Assembly (NCBI RefSeq): GCF_010015445.1
Contig: NC_053116.1
Location: 5,716,480-5,780,479, forward strand
Direction of reading: 5' to 3'
Length of the DNA stretch: 64,000 nt
Origin: Perca fluviatilis
Lineage: Eukaryota; Chordata; Actinopteri; Perciformes; Percidae
Shown: in pieces, positions 23,225 to 34,580 of the stretch
Position numbering within the stretch: position 1 is the first letter of the stretch
Layout of the letters: each line of letters begins with the position of its first letter
Made by a program: the position numbers and the translations under genes
The notes under the pieces: model-generated
Databases searched by the model: none
What the model saw: the letters and a program-made list of their open reading frames with translations, nothing else
What the model was told of the DNA's origin: nothing

Positions 23225-24506
23225 GAATAAGCTAATTTCTTTAACTGCTGTGAGGGGGAGATACACACGGCTGACAAAGAAAGTGACAAATCATGGGTCA
23301 ATTAAGTGTTCAAAGAGGTGAGGCAACATTCAGTCACCATCTATGTCCTGAAAGTACCTTCATGAACTTGACCACATGGTCAGTAGCTTCAGTGGCACTG
23401 ATTTTCCCATGTCTTTGTCCTTTTGCGGTTGGAGGCAAGAGATGAACGAGCAGGAGGATAGCTGCCAAGTCACTGTCCCAACCTAGTGGATTAGTATGAC
23501 AACACCCACATCCCATGAGTATACAGTCATAGCTCATGAAGAACACTGGCAAACACAATCCGTGTACACTTACCGTAATCATTCGATTCTTCTTGAGCAG
23601 ACCAAAGGTCATCCACATGAGTACCAGGGCGAAGGCCTTTGCAGACAGTGATAATCCTAGGTTTGTAGAACGTTGGCCATTTTGCAATAAACTTGCCCGG
23701 GACGTCTTCTCCAAATAGCATTGTGAAGTCTTGGTTAATCTAACACAGACAGAAACCATGTCAAAACATTTAACCCATTTAATAATTAGTACATCAAGCT
23801 AGTCTCTATATTTCTTACCAAGCCTGGTGTATCCAAGAATCGGGGGAAGACATCTAGGATGCCTGAAGACTGGTCTGGATCGTGTAGCATACTCTGACGG
23901 TGCTTGAAGGTTGCCTTCATTTTCTCCTTAATGACTGGTTGGTCCGCTGAATGCTTCATCACTGACATCGCTTCTCTGCATTCATCACCTGACAGCTGCT
24001 CAGATGTTGATGTCTCACGCAGGGTCTTAGGGCCATGTTGTTCAGCAGACTTGGAGCTCCTCTTGAAGTCACTTGTGGTATTGCGCTGAACCGTTTTCAA
24101 TCTGTAAACCAGGTAACCTTGGCCACTGTGAGGATTGTAGTAATGTTCCTGTCAGACGAGGAAACAGACAAGACGCACTGTCAATATTAAAATCCATCAA
24201 AGCTGGTGTCTGTATCAGGACCTCAAAATACGGCTTCTCTCTATACATACAAATTAGACTAAATGAGGGGTTCCTGTTATGTAATACTCACATAACCAGT
24301 TGGTGAAGCCGTGTCCTTCAAATTGGGGGAAAAGGGTGACTATTCCAAGGGCATAGGTCACGCGGACATTGATTGGTGGGACCCTCCTACACCATAGCAA
24401 GATAGGGTCAGTTTGAAATGTAGTTCAAATAAATTTAACATGGCTGGTGTAAAAGCTTGAGAACAGAGAATGGATATTTTGACAAGTATTTCAGTTATGA
24501 AGTAGA

Positions 24507-24960
24507 CCATACAACCCCAATTCCTAAAAGGTTGCTGCAAAAAGGACATAAATGTTGACAAATACAAATTTGACTATTTCATGGAAAATATAAGCACATT
24601 TTGATTTGGTTGATGAAGTTGTCTAAATATAGACAACAAAAGGAGGAACATTTCACAATTAGGTTAACTGGCATCATGACTGAGTATTAAAAAAAAAGCA
24701 TCCAAGTCTGTCAGAAGTGCAGATCTGGAGGTAAAGGTTAACCTTTTGTGTGGCCAAATAATGAAACAATATAAGAATGTTTAACATGAACTTGAGAAGA
24801 AGTTTTGGGATTTCATCATCTACAGTACATAATATCATGAAAATATTCAGAGGATCCAGAAAAAAAAGGCCATGTCCCATCTTTTTTGAGACGTGTTGTT
24901 GGCATCAAATTCAAAATTAAATCTATTTTCCAAAAAACAATAAACCTTTTCCTCTTGACA
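24507..24960. mobile_element. Degenerate DNA-transposon copy in a SAMD3-like intron
   Basis: Begins TACAACCCCAATTCC, a well-known fish DNA-transposon terminus (from memory), and further in has ATGTCCCATCTTTTTTGAGA and TGTTGTTGGCATCAAATTC, which are internal landmarks of the same family. The opposite terminus is not clear and no transposase is present. Confidence 0.45.
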
Positions 24961-25254
24961 TAATTTGTAAATAATAGTATTCTGTTTTCATTAACATTTT
25001 ACACAGCATCTTTAACTTACCCATGACTCAATCATATCTGCCACCAGGATGTTGACGAGTTTCCTTCTTGTTTGATCAGAAAGGCCTTTGGTCGCATTGT
25101 ACTCTTTGAATATGTCTTCACCCCCAGTTTTTTGATGTAGAGCTACGTAGACCATCTGTAATATAGAGGTTGCATGTTAGCTTGCTATGCATTTTGAAAA
25201 TGGTTTGACATTCTACCAACAACCTAAGAACAACTTACATCTTTTACAGCCTAA

Positions 25255-26100
25255 CTGTCAGGTGGTCCTTCTACCAGTCAAGGGTGTGATTCTTCCGGAT
25301 AAATCCGGAAATCCGGCTTTTCCGACCTGAAAATGAGATTCTCGTAAATCATGCCAATCCGCAAAAACAAAATGTTGGAAGGTTATTAAGGTAGATAGTC
25401 GATTGGTCAGGGGATAAGACCTGGACAAATCAGGTTACGTTACCTTGCGTAATGGACGCCGTCTGGCCAATAGTAGTGATTGAAGGGCGGGTCTTGGCGT
25501 AGGAATCGTAATTTCAAAGCCGGGAAAAAGAGCTCTATGCAGAGAACACAGATGTGCTGGGCGAGCCGTCGGTGGAAGCTAACAGAAGCTAGCTTGCGTA
25601 AACTGACAGCTGACCAGGTATCTCAAAGCTACCAAGTGATCGGCGGAGACAGGGAGTAGGCTACATGTACTTGAAAGAGTCCGGCAGTCGTGGCAGACGA
25701 AGGTCCAGTTGGGAGTTTGGATGGAGAGTCCACTTAAGTCCACTGTGGTCTGAAGGGATAATCCTCGCTAGATCAATAGTTTGCGGTAACAGTTAGTCGG
25801 GAGGTTGACAGCAAACGTTAGCCAGCTGAAGCTAACAGTTGATCGATGGTGAGTAACGTAGCTACGCTACACAGGCTGGCAGCAGCACAGAGTCCAGAAT
25901 TGGTAAGTCACAGCAGGGGATAGAAAAGTGTTGAATGACCAACACCTAATCTAAAACTTAGGGTACTTAATTTACTAGAAAACACAACAAAATATCAATT
26001 TCGCGGATTGTGAAGCGGCGATATTCACGTCAGCGTCCTCACGTTCCAACATATTTTTTTTTTAAGTGGTAAATAGCTACATGTTCAAGTATCCTCAAGG
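25255..26100 (+). promoter_or_regulatory. GC-richer intronic patch with donor-like sites; possible promoter
   Basis: Lies inside the largest SAMD3-like intron. It has a higher CpG density than its surroundings and two plus-strand donor-like sites (ATGGTGAGTAACG near 25,846 and TTGGTAAGTC near 25,900). The start (GGATAAATCCGGAAATCCGG) is itself repetitive. No ORF is supported. It could equally be another transposon fragment. Confidence 0.2.
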
Positions 26101-26111
26101 TATATGGACTT

Positions 26112-26635
26112 TTAACCCTTGTGTTGTCCTCGGGTGAAATTTGACCCTTTTGAAAAAGTTTTTTATATAAAAAATATGGCTTTCAACCAAATTGCAGAAC
26201 ATTATCATGGATGCATGGATATGTTTTATGGATTCCATACAACGTTATATGCAGGCATAATTAATGATAACTTGCATTGAATTTTGGTTTGTTATATTCA
26301 ATTTTATTTGAATATATATATATATATATATGAAAAGAAAAAACAGTATCCTGACTAAACTTTAACATACACCAGTCTGTGATCCACTCAACATCCTCTG
26401 ATCTTAACTGTTAGTCAAAATAATTAATAATTTCTGCTTTTTTACCTAAAAAAAAATATAGGTATAATGTCATATAAATTCGGTTTATTGATCATGAATA
26501 AAGAAAGCTTTGAAAGCGTTTTTGACAAAAACCTTTAAAAATTAAAAAAAGCGACAAACGGGCCAGAAAAAAGCACTAAAAAATGAATTTTCAATTTTGA
26601 CCCAGAAGGAAAAGGCAATACAACACAAGGGTTAA
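26112..26635. mobile_element. TTAA-flanked MITE (TTAACCCTTGTGTTGTC family), copy 1
   Basis: TTAACCCTTGTGTTGTCCTC at the left and CAATACAACACAAGGGTTAA at the right form an inverted pair including TTAA. The interior is AT-rich with an (AT) run at 26,314-26,332. Copies 2 and 3 lie at 35,114-35,521 and 39,261-40,020. Confidence 0.75.
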
Positions 26636-28520
26636 ACGTGACAATGACTAAGACAAATAGTTTAAAAAAACAACTACAGTAAAACATGTGATCATGTGAA
26701 ATTGTGTATATATACACAATACCTTGGCCACAATTTCTGTAGCTTCCTTTTCAACTAAAACAGTTAATTTTATTATGTGGTGCTAATGACATTTTTCCTC
26801 AGGTATTTGGAGAAAGCAACACAAATCTGTATATTCTCAAATAGTAAGGTCTTAGCCACTATTAGTTGTTTGATGATGACCTGGCCAAAGTAGTTAAGTT
26901 TAGTTTTCCCAATGATTTCATTGTAGGATTATGATATTATTGCAATATGTAAATCCAGATTGACTCTTAATTTAACATATGGTTGGAAGAAGTAAAAATT
27001 GATCCAAAACGTTTTAGTTTTTAAAAATTATGACTTTTATTATTGTGTAATGTCAGAAGGACTTCAACTGTTTTGCCAGTCAAATTAACTTTAATGAGTG
27101 CATATTGAAATATTACACTGTTGGTTGGCAAAAAATGCATCTCAAAATGCATCAGATTGATGTTTTAAAATATGGAATATTTAAAATTTTCTTCCAGGGG
27201 AGCATGCCCCCGGACCATCCCAGAGGGGTAATATCCTTCTCACCTTTTTCACCCCTGACCCGTTTTCATGCCTGAACAGTACTATTACACATCTCATAAA
27301 GAACACATGCTGAGCATGCAGGTTGACAGTCTGGCAGATTCATTCAGTAAGCCTTCTAAATGACCACACAGTTAAATGAAAACATCTCAAAGAAAAACAA
27401 ACGGTATAAAGCCTTCCTAAAAGGATAGGTTGGGGGGGTGGGGGGGGGTGCTGTCGCCGCATCATGGGTGCGCTGTATATTTTCCTGCTTTTTTGTCCTA
27501 TGCCAATCACACCTATGAGTTGCCTTTTCCGTGCTTTGGTGCATTCTGTAATTACAGTGGAGCCTGAACTCACAGACTCAACTGATGAGAATGACCTCAC
27601 AGACTCAATGGGTGAGAATGACCCCTCATCTGAGCAGAAGGAGGCCTCAGAGACCTCTTTCTCAGCTAAGGGAAGAAAAGGGGGAGGGGAGGCAGTTTTA
27701 GAATATTTAACTTTAGTTGGAAAATATATTTTGCATAAGGCAACATCACCACAGTTGCCTGATCTTGCATATTTGCTCTCAAACATCTAAAGTTGTACCA
27801 ATAGCTATATTGTTGTTTCTGTTCCTATTGACAGATGTACTAATTTTAAGTCACTCTGGACAAAAGCGTCTGCGTTTCTGTGTCTTACCAGAGTCCTCAT
27901 TAGACACCTTGAAAGATACTGCAGTAGATCTCACTAACTCATCAAAAATATCAGCATCTACATCAAATCCTGAGGAGTCCTGCAGGTTCACATCAGGTTC
28001 ATTTGGCAGGTTGAACTTAGCTGAAACTGAGATCCAAAACACTTACTGTAATTTCCCAACTATTAACCACAGTTGATACATTAATTTTGTAAAATTCCTG
28101 CATCCCTGCAACTAATACTCGGATGCAGCCTATACATGGAAATGCCTTTTTATCTCATTGGACTATAAGACACCTGGTTGTAAGTAATGCACTACTGCGA
28201 GAAGGTGGCAGTAATGCACATAAAAGCAGTTTGGCAACAGCACCACAACCACATCTATATGATATGATGAAATAACTTCAAATAAACTGTCTGGTTCTGT
28301 TTTAGAAAATTACATTACATAATCATGAGGTTTATACACTTTGCTGTTAATAATCAAGAACTGACTTATATTGGCATGCAATAATAGGTGTGATGTGAAA
28401 AATCGGTGGGTTACCGTTTTACTTACCTTCTTGAATGAACTGAAAGTAATCGTAGCTGTCATTCTTAACTGGTATTCGAACCCATTTCAGGACACCAATG
28501 CACTCCAATTGAACCAGCAT

Positions 28521-29048
28521 TTCTTTGTTAAAAAATAAATAAAATACAACACAAATTTCAGGCCAACAGTTAAACATGCCAATGCACCAGTTTCAAAGAT
28601 TAAGAATGATTGACATTTACAGGAAACAAGATATTAAAGAATATCAGTGGCTATTTTCAGTTCATTATATTTTTCTAGATTTTGTATTATGCACTGTCAT
28701 ATTTGCAATTAGCCTGTATAACAAGTATCCTGCAAAATTTGGCAAATCCAAATATGTCATTGGTGACCTGAGCCTGACTCCATACTGCTTAATACTATTA
28801 CTAAAACAGCCCATTTTCACTTCCACGAAACCCAGCATAGCCTAATCAAATATATTTATATTTATTTGAAATATCTGACTGATGGTCAGTGGGCAAATGT
28901 TATTTTCGTTTTGTACTTTAGATTGTATTCTGTGAAAATTAGCAGGCATGCAAGTCAAGCTGTCAGTAGCAACTCTTTGTATTGGGAAAAACGGGAGTAT
29001 TACAGGAGGTTAAAGTTCATTTTTTCCCCCTGTTTACTACAGCTATAT
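28521..29048. other. Upstream region of the SAMD3-like gene, nothing recognised
   Basis: AT-rich sequence upstream of the minus-strand start codon at 28,520. No second CACTA subterminal array comparable to 13,748-14,110 is visible, so the 5' end of the putative element could not be located. Confidence 0.4.
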
Positions 29049-29720
29049 CAGTGTTTCCCACACAGACTAATTTATTAACACTATTAAAACACTCAGCGTA
29101 TTCGTTAAGAGCATGTCTTTCCTTTCCTTTCTTTTTATATATATGTCAATGGTCCTTTCCCTGCTCTCCCTCCGTCTCTGTCACTAAAGCCCGTTTTACA
29201 GTAACCGCAGCCGAGCTGGCGCATGTAAATGTGACGTCATGAAATCTCGGTGACTATTTATACTTGCGCGTGGTGGTCGTGAAACTAGCTGCAGTCTTCT
29301 CCTGAACAGCGGTGGCGCTAATGAGCAAAGGCTACCGACGTTGCCCTTTCTACGGACTAGGAGAAGAAGAAAAAGGTAAACAACGGCAGAACTGGCAGCA
29401 GCATTGCAGTCAATACTTCGATTTGATTCAATGACCTACTTCGTCGGATCAAGCCTTTCATTCACCATAAAAGAGCTCATCTTAACCCAGTAAGTTTACC
29501 AGAGAGACTTGCAGTCACTCTGAGAGTCCTGGCATCCGGTTATCGGCGAACTCATTCAGGCCTACTGTTTCCGCTTTGTCGCGCGCATCTGAAAAAAAAA
29601 GAGCCGTCCGTGACCTCGGCTCGCGCGCCATAAATCGGACGCGCTTGCCGGATATTACGTCATTTTGACGTCACGATGTCGCGCGCCACCAGCTTCTTTC
29701 CCCAAGCAGTCTTTCTGTTG
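29049..29720. other. GC-rich repeat-like segment beginning with a hAT-like CAGTGTTTCCCACA end
   Basis: CAGTGTTTCCCACACAGACT at 29,049 resembles a frequent hAT terminus, but no inverted partner was found. The following sequence is CpG-rich (29,560-29,690) and contains TGACGTCA-like sites (29,232 and 29,660-29,675). There is no open frame of note. It may be a promoter-bearing transposon fragment. Confidence 0.3.
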
Positions 29721-29729
29721 AACACTCAG

Positions 29730-30142
29730 AAATAGCCCCCACCCTTACACTGAACAAAGTCAATCATCACTGTTCTGCTCATCTACCTCATGTCTATTTC
29801 AATCCTACAATTACAATATTGTTATTAATATATTACCATTGCACACTGATCTGCCTTGCACTGTATTCATATTTAAATCATAAAATCTCTATACTGACTG
29901 ATGTTGCACTATTCCTTCCCTCTCTTTGTTGTTTTTTTGTTAAAATTGTAAATTATATTGTATTGTTACACTGTACACTTAACACTTTTTAGATTTCTTA
30001 CTGCCATTTCTGTTTTTATTCTTTATATGTTAAGTGAGCGTTGTACTTTGAGAGCAAAGATTAACCGGAGTCAAAATCATTGTATGTTTACGCAAACCTG
30101 GCCAATAAAGCTGATTCAGATTCAGATTCTGGTTCTGATTAT
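29730..30142 (+). mobile_element. LINE 3' end with (GATTCA)n-like tail
   Basis: The sequence around AGAGCAAAGATTAACCGGAG, then CTGGCCAATAAAGCTGATTC, followed by GATTCAGATTCTGGTTCTGA, is the 3' untranslated end of a common fish LINE whose tail is a short tandem (family from memory). No ORF remains. Confidence 0.65.
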
Positions 30143-30569
30143 TCCTCAAAAGGTTCACTGTATACAGTTTTGTTACTTTTTTAGTGTCTATAAGTTTGAG
30201 AGATTTAATATATTCCTTGAATTCACATTAACAAATCAGTGAATTTAAAGGGTCTGACAACATGATTGACACACACAGGGATACCTCGGAATGATATCAC
30301 TGCCTGCCAGGAGCATGGAGAGAGAGAAAGAGAGATTTTTAAAGGAACTTTATTCTATCAATGCTCCAACTCATTATTTACAAAATGACACATCTATTTT
30401 CCAACAACTGGCCAATAAATACACATATATAGACATTTAAAAAAGATCAATAAATTACATCAACTCCTGAGAAAAAATTACTTGGTCTCATTCAACAGAG
30501 CACAACACATCACCATAGGCCCAAATCACACTGAACTGATCAACATCCTTCATCTCTTTATCACAATTA

Positions 30570-30676
30570 AAGTCAAGAGAGCGAGAGGGAGAAGAGGGAG
30601 AGAGAGGGAGGGAGGGAGCGATAGAGAAAGGGAGAGAGGGGGAAAGGAGAGAGAGAGGTGGAGGGAGAGCGAGAGG

Positions 30677-30720
<44 letters not shown>
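30570..30720. repeat. GA-rich tract with (GA)n microsatellite
   Basis: Purine-rich stretch of 150 bp ending in about 20 consecutive GA units (30,678-30,717). It lies just upstream of the putative first exon of npbwr2, so it could be promoter-proximal. Confidence 0.9.
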
Positions 30721-30722
<2 letters not shown>

Positions 30723-31731
30723 GAGCAGAGGCTGGAGAGCAGTACGTCTCACACAGAGGTAAGACCGGAGGAGAGGGACTCTACCCGGGGACACAGAGGA
30801 CGGTAAACCCGCCTGAACCCACTCTACGCACTAAGAAATATCTGTGAAATACTTTATGTGTCGACTGAATATACAGTAAGTCTTCTAAGCTTACATTTGA
30901 GAGTTGATAATATATGAATATGGTTCCACAAGTATTTTATGGTTAAAATGCATGCATGTACTTTATTGGTGCTTTTTAACGATATTGTGAATGAATTAAG
31001 AAAACAAACGCGTGTTCATTTACTTTGAAAACCAGACCTATGAATTAAAATTTAAATCTGAATTAAAAGGCTAAAGTTCTGCGTGTGGTATGGTATTCAT
31101 AATGCATGTCATTTAGAAAGAGAAAACAACAACGTTAGCCTTTCAAAGTGTGATCCAGTTCTGCCTGTCGACTGTGCACTTAGTGTTTCATCGATTGAAG
31201 GCTATTGGCAGTAAAAGCTGCACCTGTTGCACTACATTCGCTCTATCTCCGGTGATGTTTAAAATGCGTGCAAGGCAACTAATTAATGTGCACATCTCTC
31301 TGTTGTCCAGGTATTGGGATGCGCCACTCGTGCGTAAAAAAGCCTGGCACCGTCTCCAGAGCGCCCACGAAGCACCGGGAGGAACCCATACATAACCATC
31401 GTTAAACCTTATTGTTGGACACTGTCAACCTTTTTCAATACTCGTTTAAAATCCCAGCACCGGGGGAGGACAGAGTCAGAGGGAGGAGGAGGGGAAGGAA
31501 AAACAAAACGCATCATCGGCAGACTTGATCCGAAAAGGAAAAAGTGAAGGAAGGAACCCGAGTGGAGATTAAACAAAGTGTCACATTTTTTGAACTGGAA
31601 ATGAATAATCAACCCTGACAAAGCTGACAGCGGGTGGCTTATTGAGTAAGCGTGAGGCAGAGCGTCCGGAGCGTTTTCACACCGAGGACACCAAACAGAT
31701 TCCACATTAACCGCGGACCAACTCTCCGTGG
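30721..31731 (+). promoter_or_regulatory. Putative promoter and 5' noncoding exons of npbwr2
   Basis: A possible exon ends at 30,875 (ATACA|GTAAGTC). A second runs from 31,311 (TTGTCCAG| acceptor) to 31,731 (CCGTGG|GTGAGAT). A third would begin at 32,342 (TAATTTTAG| acceptor) and include the coding start. These are consistent plus-strand GT-AG sites in the 1.6 kb before an otherwise intronless coding exon. No transcript evidence is available, and the true transcription start is unknown. Confidence 0.35.
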
Positions 31732-32366
31732 GTGAGATATTTTTTCCTCCACAGCAAACACATCTGACAGGATTATTATTTATGCATATGATTTTCTCAC
31801 ATCACACTCTGTAACTGTAACTGTGCAGTGAGTTTGAGGAGGTGAGAGGGCATGGAAACAGTTTACATCTTCTCTATTTTTTTTACATAACATCCCAGAA
31901 ACTACAAGCATCTGTGAAACTACTGACCCTGAATGAACTAGTGGACCTGCAGATACCTTCTTAGTGACTTGCTGGTGGTCCCTGGACCTCAGTTTGGGAA
32001 AAGAGGAAAGACTGATCTCTTCTTTCTACTCTGCAGTGATGTAATGGAGGGTTAACACACCTTAACTTGACCTTTTTGTTTGCTGAACTGTGCATAATTA
32101 ACTTTTAAGGGTCAATGACAAATTCATGTGATGTCTGAAAACTAAGTCCAATACACTGTTTCTCTAAAAAAAATATTTATAATTTAAAAGACAACAAAAG
32201 GTCCAAGGCACTCTTTCTTTAAAAGCATTTATTTAGATTGCTATTTCCTATCCACATCTTACATTAAAAGTAGACCTGGGCAGCAACCCACGCTCATCGG
32301 CACAAAGCAGCCTTCTTCACTTTTTCCCTTCCTAATTTTAGAGGTTTTTTTTCTTTTCATCCCACA

Positions 32367-32384
32367 ATGCTCAGAGACTCTTAG
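32367..32384 (+). CDS. Upstream mini-ORF in the npbwr2 leader
   Basis: ATG at 32,367 followed by four sense codons and TAG at 32,382-32,384, ending 14 nt before the receptor ATG. Its A at -3 is a fair initiation context. If translated it would encode MLRDS and could modulate downstream initiation. That is inference; no comparative data are available. Confidence 0.35.
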   Translation: MLRDS

Positions 32385-32398
32385 TGCGTCTTCAAAAC

Positions 32399-33418
32399 AT
32401 GGAGAACGTGTCCATCCCTGGTGGTGTGCCACCGCCAGTCTGCAACGACTCGGTGGACTTCTACTCCCTTGCGTCAGGCAACCGCACTGACCTGAACTGC
32501 ACTCCTCCGTCTGAGTTTTACTTCTACGCTGACCTTTACATAATTTTACCGGTCATCTACTCTGTAATCTGTGCCGTGGGGCTGACAGGCAACACAGCTG
32601 TCATCTATGTGATCCTCAAAGCCCCCAAGATGAAAACGGTCACCAACATGTTCATCCTGAACTTGGCCATCGCCGACGACTTGTTCACTCTGGTGTTGCC
32701 GATCAACATAGCCGAACACCTGCTGCACTACTGGCCTTTTGGCGAGGTTTTGTGCAAAGTCATCCTGAGCATCGACCACTACAACATCTTCTCCAGCATC
32801 TATTTCCTGACAGTTATGAGCATTGACCGCTACCTGGTGGTTTTGGCCACGGTGAGGTCCAAGCGCATGCCGTACCGCACCTACCGAGCAGCCAAAATCA
32901 TCTCGCTCTGCGTCTGGATCCTGGTCATCCTCATTGTCCTGCCTTTCAGCGTTTTCGCCGGCGTCTACATGAACCCAAACGATGGCAGGAAGAGCTGCGT
33001 GCTCAGCTTCCCCAGCCCCGAGAGTTTGTGGTTCAAAGCAAGCCGGATCTACACGCTGATCCTGGGCTTCGCCATCCCCGTCTCGACCATCTGCATCCTG
33101 TACACCATGATGCTCTACAAGCTGAGGAACATGCGGCTCAACAGCAACGCCAAGGCGCTGGACAAAGCCAAGAAGAAAGTCACCATCATGGTGTTCATCG
33201 TCTTGGCCGTATGCCTGTTCTGCTGGACGCCGTTCCACCTCAGCACCATCGTGGCTCTGACCACAGACCTGCGGACTACGCCGCTCCTGATTGGCATCTC
33301 CTACTTCATAACCAGCCTGAGCTACGCCAACTCCTGCCTCAACCCGTTCCTCTACGCCTTCCTGGACGATAGCTTCCGGAAAGCCTTCAAGAAAATGTTG
33401 GAATGTAGACCGGCCTGA
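32399..33418 (+). CDS. npbwr2: Neuropeptides B/W receptor (class A GPCR)
   Basis: A 339-residue single-exon receptor for neuropeptide B and W, expected at the plasma membrane and Gi/o-coupled by family knowledge. The N-terminus has four N-glycosylation sequons (N3, N16, N28, N33). Seven hydrophobic segments follow: TM1 with GLTGNTAVIYVIL, then the TM2 block MKTVTNMFILNLAIADDLFT, then TM3 ending in the DRY motif (SIDRYLVV), TM5 GFAIPVSTICILYTMMLYKL, TM6 CLFCWTPFHLS and TM7 SLSYANSCLNPFLYAF with NPFLY for NPxxY. NIAEHLLHYWPFGE, FAGVY and AVGLTGNTAV favour NPBWR2 over NPBWR1. ATG at 32,399 is chosen because the in-frame upstream codon at 32,384 is GTG. Length matches the family (about 330). No stop or frameshift. 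Teleosts may have a/b paralogues; which one cannot be told here. Confidence 0.95.
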   Translation: MENVSIPGGVPPPVCNDSVDFYSLASGNRTDLNCTPPSEFYFYADLYIILPVIYSVICAVGLTGNTAVIYVILKAPKMKTVTNMFILNLAIADDLFTLVLPINIAEHLLHYWPFGEVLCKVILSIDHYNIFSSIYFLTVMSIDRYLVVLATVRSKRMPYRTYRAAKIISLCVWILVILIVLPFSVFAGVYMNPNDGRKSCVLSFPSPESLWFKASRIYTLILGFAIPVSTICILYTMMLYKLRNMRLNSNAKALDKAKKKVTIMVFIVLAVCLFCWTPFHLSTIVALTTDLRTTPLLIGISYFITSLSYANSCLNPFLYAFLDDSFRKAFKKMLECRPA

Positions 33419-33666
33419 ATGTACGACCCAGGGAAAAGCCTGTCGCAGAAGTCCGCAGAGACTTGCTGAGCGAGGACATGGACTGTGATGAATTTTTTAT
33501 TTGATTTGGTTCGCTTTGTTAAAGCTGCACTAGGCAACCTTGCGCATTGTTTGCACATGATAGCAAATCTTTCATTTATCTTCGATACACAGCAAACATA
33601 TAAGATTATGTCTGTAAACACCGCACAGCATCCTGTGACAAAAACCCATCTATAAATGCTTTATAC
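33419..33666 (+). other. Probable 3' UTR of npbwr2
   Basis: Sequence following the TGA. No AATAAA occurs before the MITE at 33,667; the first clear AATAAA is at 34,081, beyond that MITE, so the transcript may end inside or after the repeat. Confidence 0.4.
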
Positions 33667-34063
33667 TAGGGATCAACTGATACTGGTTTTTCAAGGCCGA
33701 TTCCGATTATTAGTAGTTCATGAAACCGATAACCGATTTTTTTAATAAATATGCATATACAGTGAAAATGAAAATCTTAAGTCAAAATTAAGATTTTGGA
33801 ATGTTACATACTCCAACACAAAACTTTGTTTAAAAGCTTTAAGCAATTATTTATTATATTAGAAACTTTCAACATAATACCCAGTAAAAGATAGTCAGAC
33901 TAAGTGGTGAGTGAAACCGAAGAAGAGGGACAGACACGAGCTGTAGCCGAGCCAAAGTAGACCACTTTTTAATTCATTAATTTTATCAGTTATCAGGCAA
34001 ATAAAACACTACCAAAAAACGTGGGCCGATAATCGGCCAGGGATGATAATTGCTCTATCCCTA
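33667..34063. mobile_element. hAT-like MITE in the npbwr2 3' region
   Basis: Starts TAGGGATCAACTGATACTGG and ends ...TTGCTCTATCCCTA, the inverted TAGGGAT. Flanks CTTTATAC and CTTTAAGC match at six of eight positions, consistent with a decayed 8-bp TSD. Contains CCGATAATCGGCC-type repeats common in fish hAT MITEs. No ORF. Confidence 0.55.
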
Positions 34064-34545
34064 CTTTAAGCCTACTGTAAATAAAGCGTCAAGAGAGGAA
34101 AACATCACAACATTTTGTGAGTCCAGGGCCACGTTCAATCTCAAAACTGTGTGCTTTCTGTTGCTACTGTTTCCTGGATGAATGACGTGTTTACTCAGAA
34201 GGCTGTGAAACGGTGCGCAGCGGGCTTTGAGATATGTCTCGATTATTGATCACAGGGGGATACCCAATCAGCAGGGACATTTCTGTAAACTCGCGGTAAT
34301 AAAAAGGCAGAGCGTTTCCGCGCACAATAGGGTGTTCAACGCACCCCTGTTTCAGTTTAAAAACGTTTTGTCGGGGCTGAACGTGGCCCAGGTGTTTAGG
34401 TGTCACTTTAAGTTCATCACTTCCTGTGGGTGGAGACAGTCTTGTGCCACAGGATGGTTTTTCTTACACTGCTGGTCACAGCAGGACTGTTTGTATTTTT
34501 ACAGAATTTGCCTAGTCCAGCCTTTTATGGCTCTGAGAGCACAGT

Positions 34546-34580
<35 letters not shown>

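Larger units (their letters stand above)
21883..28520 (-). pseudogene. SAMD3-like multi-exon gene (teleost multicopy family), frameshifted
   Basis: Exons with GT-AG borders can be followed on the minus strand: 28,520-28,427 (start MLVQLECIGVLKWVRIPVKN), 28,026-27,889 (FNLPNEPDVNLQDSSGFDVD), 27,665-27,513 (Ser/Glu-rich), 25,155-25,021 (MVYVALHQKTGGEDIFKEYN), 24,386-24,292, 24,148-23,819 (EHYYNPHSGQGYLVYRLKTV), 23,739-23,574 (MLFGEDVPGKFIAKWPTFYK), 23,482-23,358 (GWDSDLAAILLLVHLLPPTA) and 22,206-21,883 (FYVILDQKAIPCVAQ; FDELFKAHFVF; TMYGIDVGTTKESPRVKEIR; TGA stop). These blocks match the many fish proteins annotated as sterile alpha motif domain-containing protein 3-like, although the SAM domain itself is not obvious here. 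The exon at 24,386-24,292 needs a 1-nt shift between its VTYALGIVTLFP and LKDTASPTGY blocks. The phase at the 27,513/25,155 junction is unresolved. The biochemical role is unknown. Its stop lies 2 nt before the transposase ATG on the same strand. Confidence 0.65.

Noticed and set aside
27340..27790. 148-codon minus and 108-codon plus overlapping frames
   Set aside because: Only the part at 27,665-27,513 (minus) has proper splice borders and fits the SAMD3-like gene; the rest is intron or antisense shadow.
30573..30794. Arg/Glu- or Ser/Leu-repeat proteins
   Set aside because: They are translations of the GA-rich tract.
32546..33238. 230-codon minus-strand open frame opposite npbwr2
   Set aside because: It is the shadow of the GC-rich receptor coding sequence; its Asp/Gln/Val-rich composition matches antisense of a GPCR and it has no family features.
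33028..33372. 114-codon plus-strand frame overlapping npbwr2
   Set aside because: Alternative frame of the same exon with His/Gln/Ala-rich low-complexity sequence.
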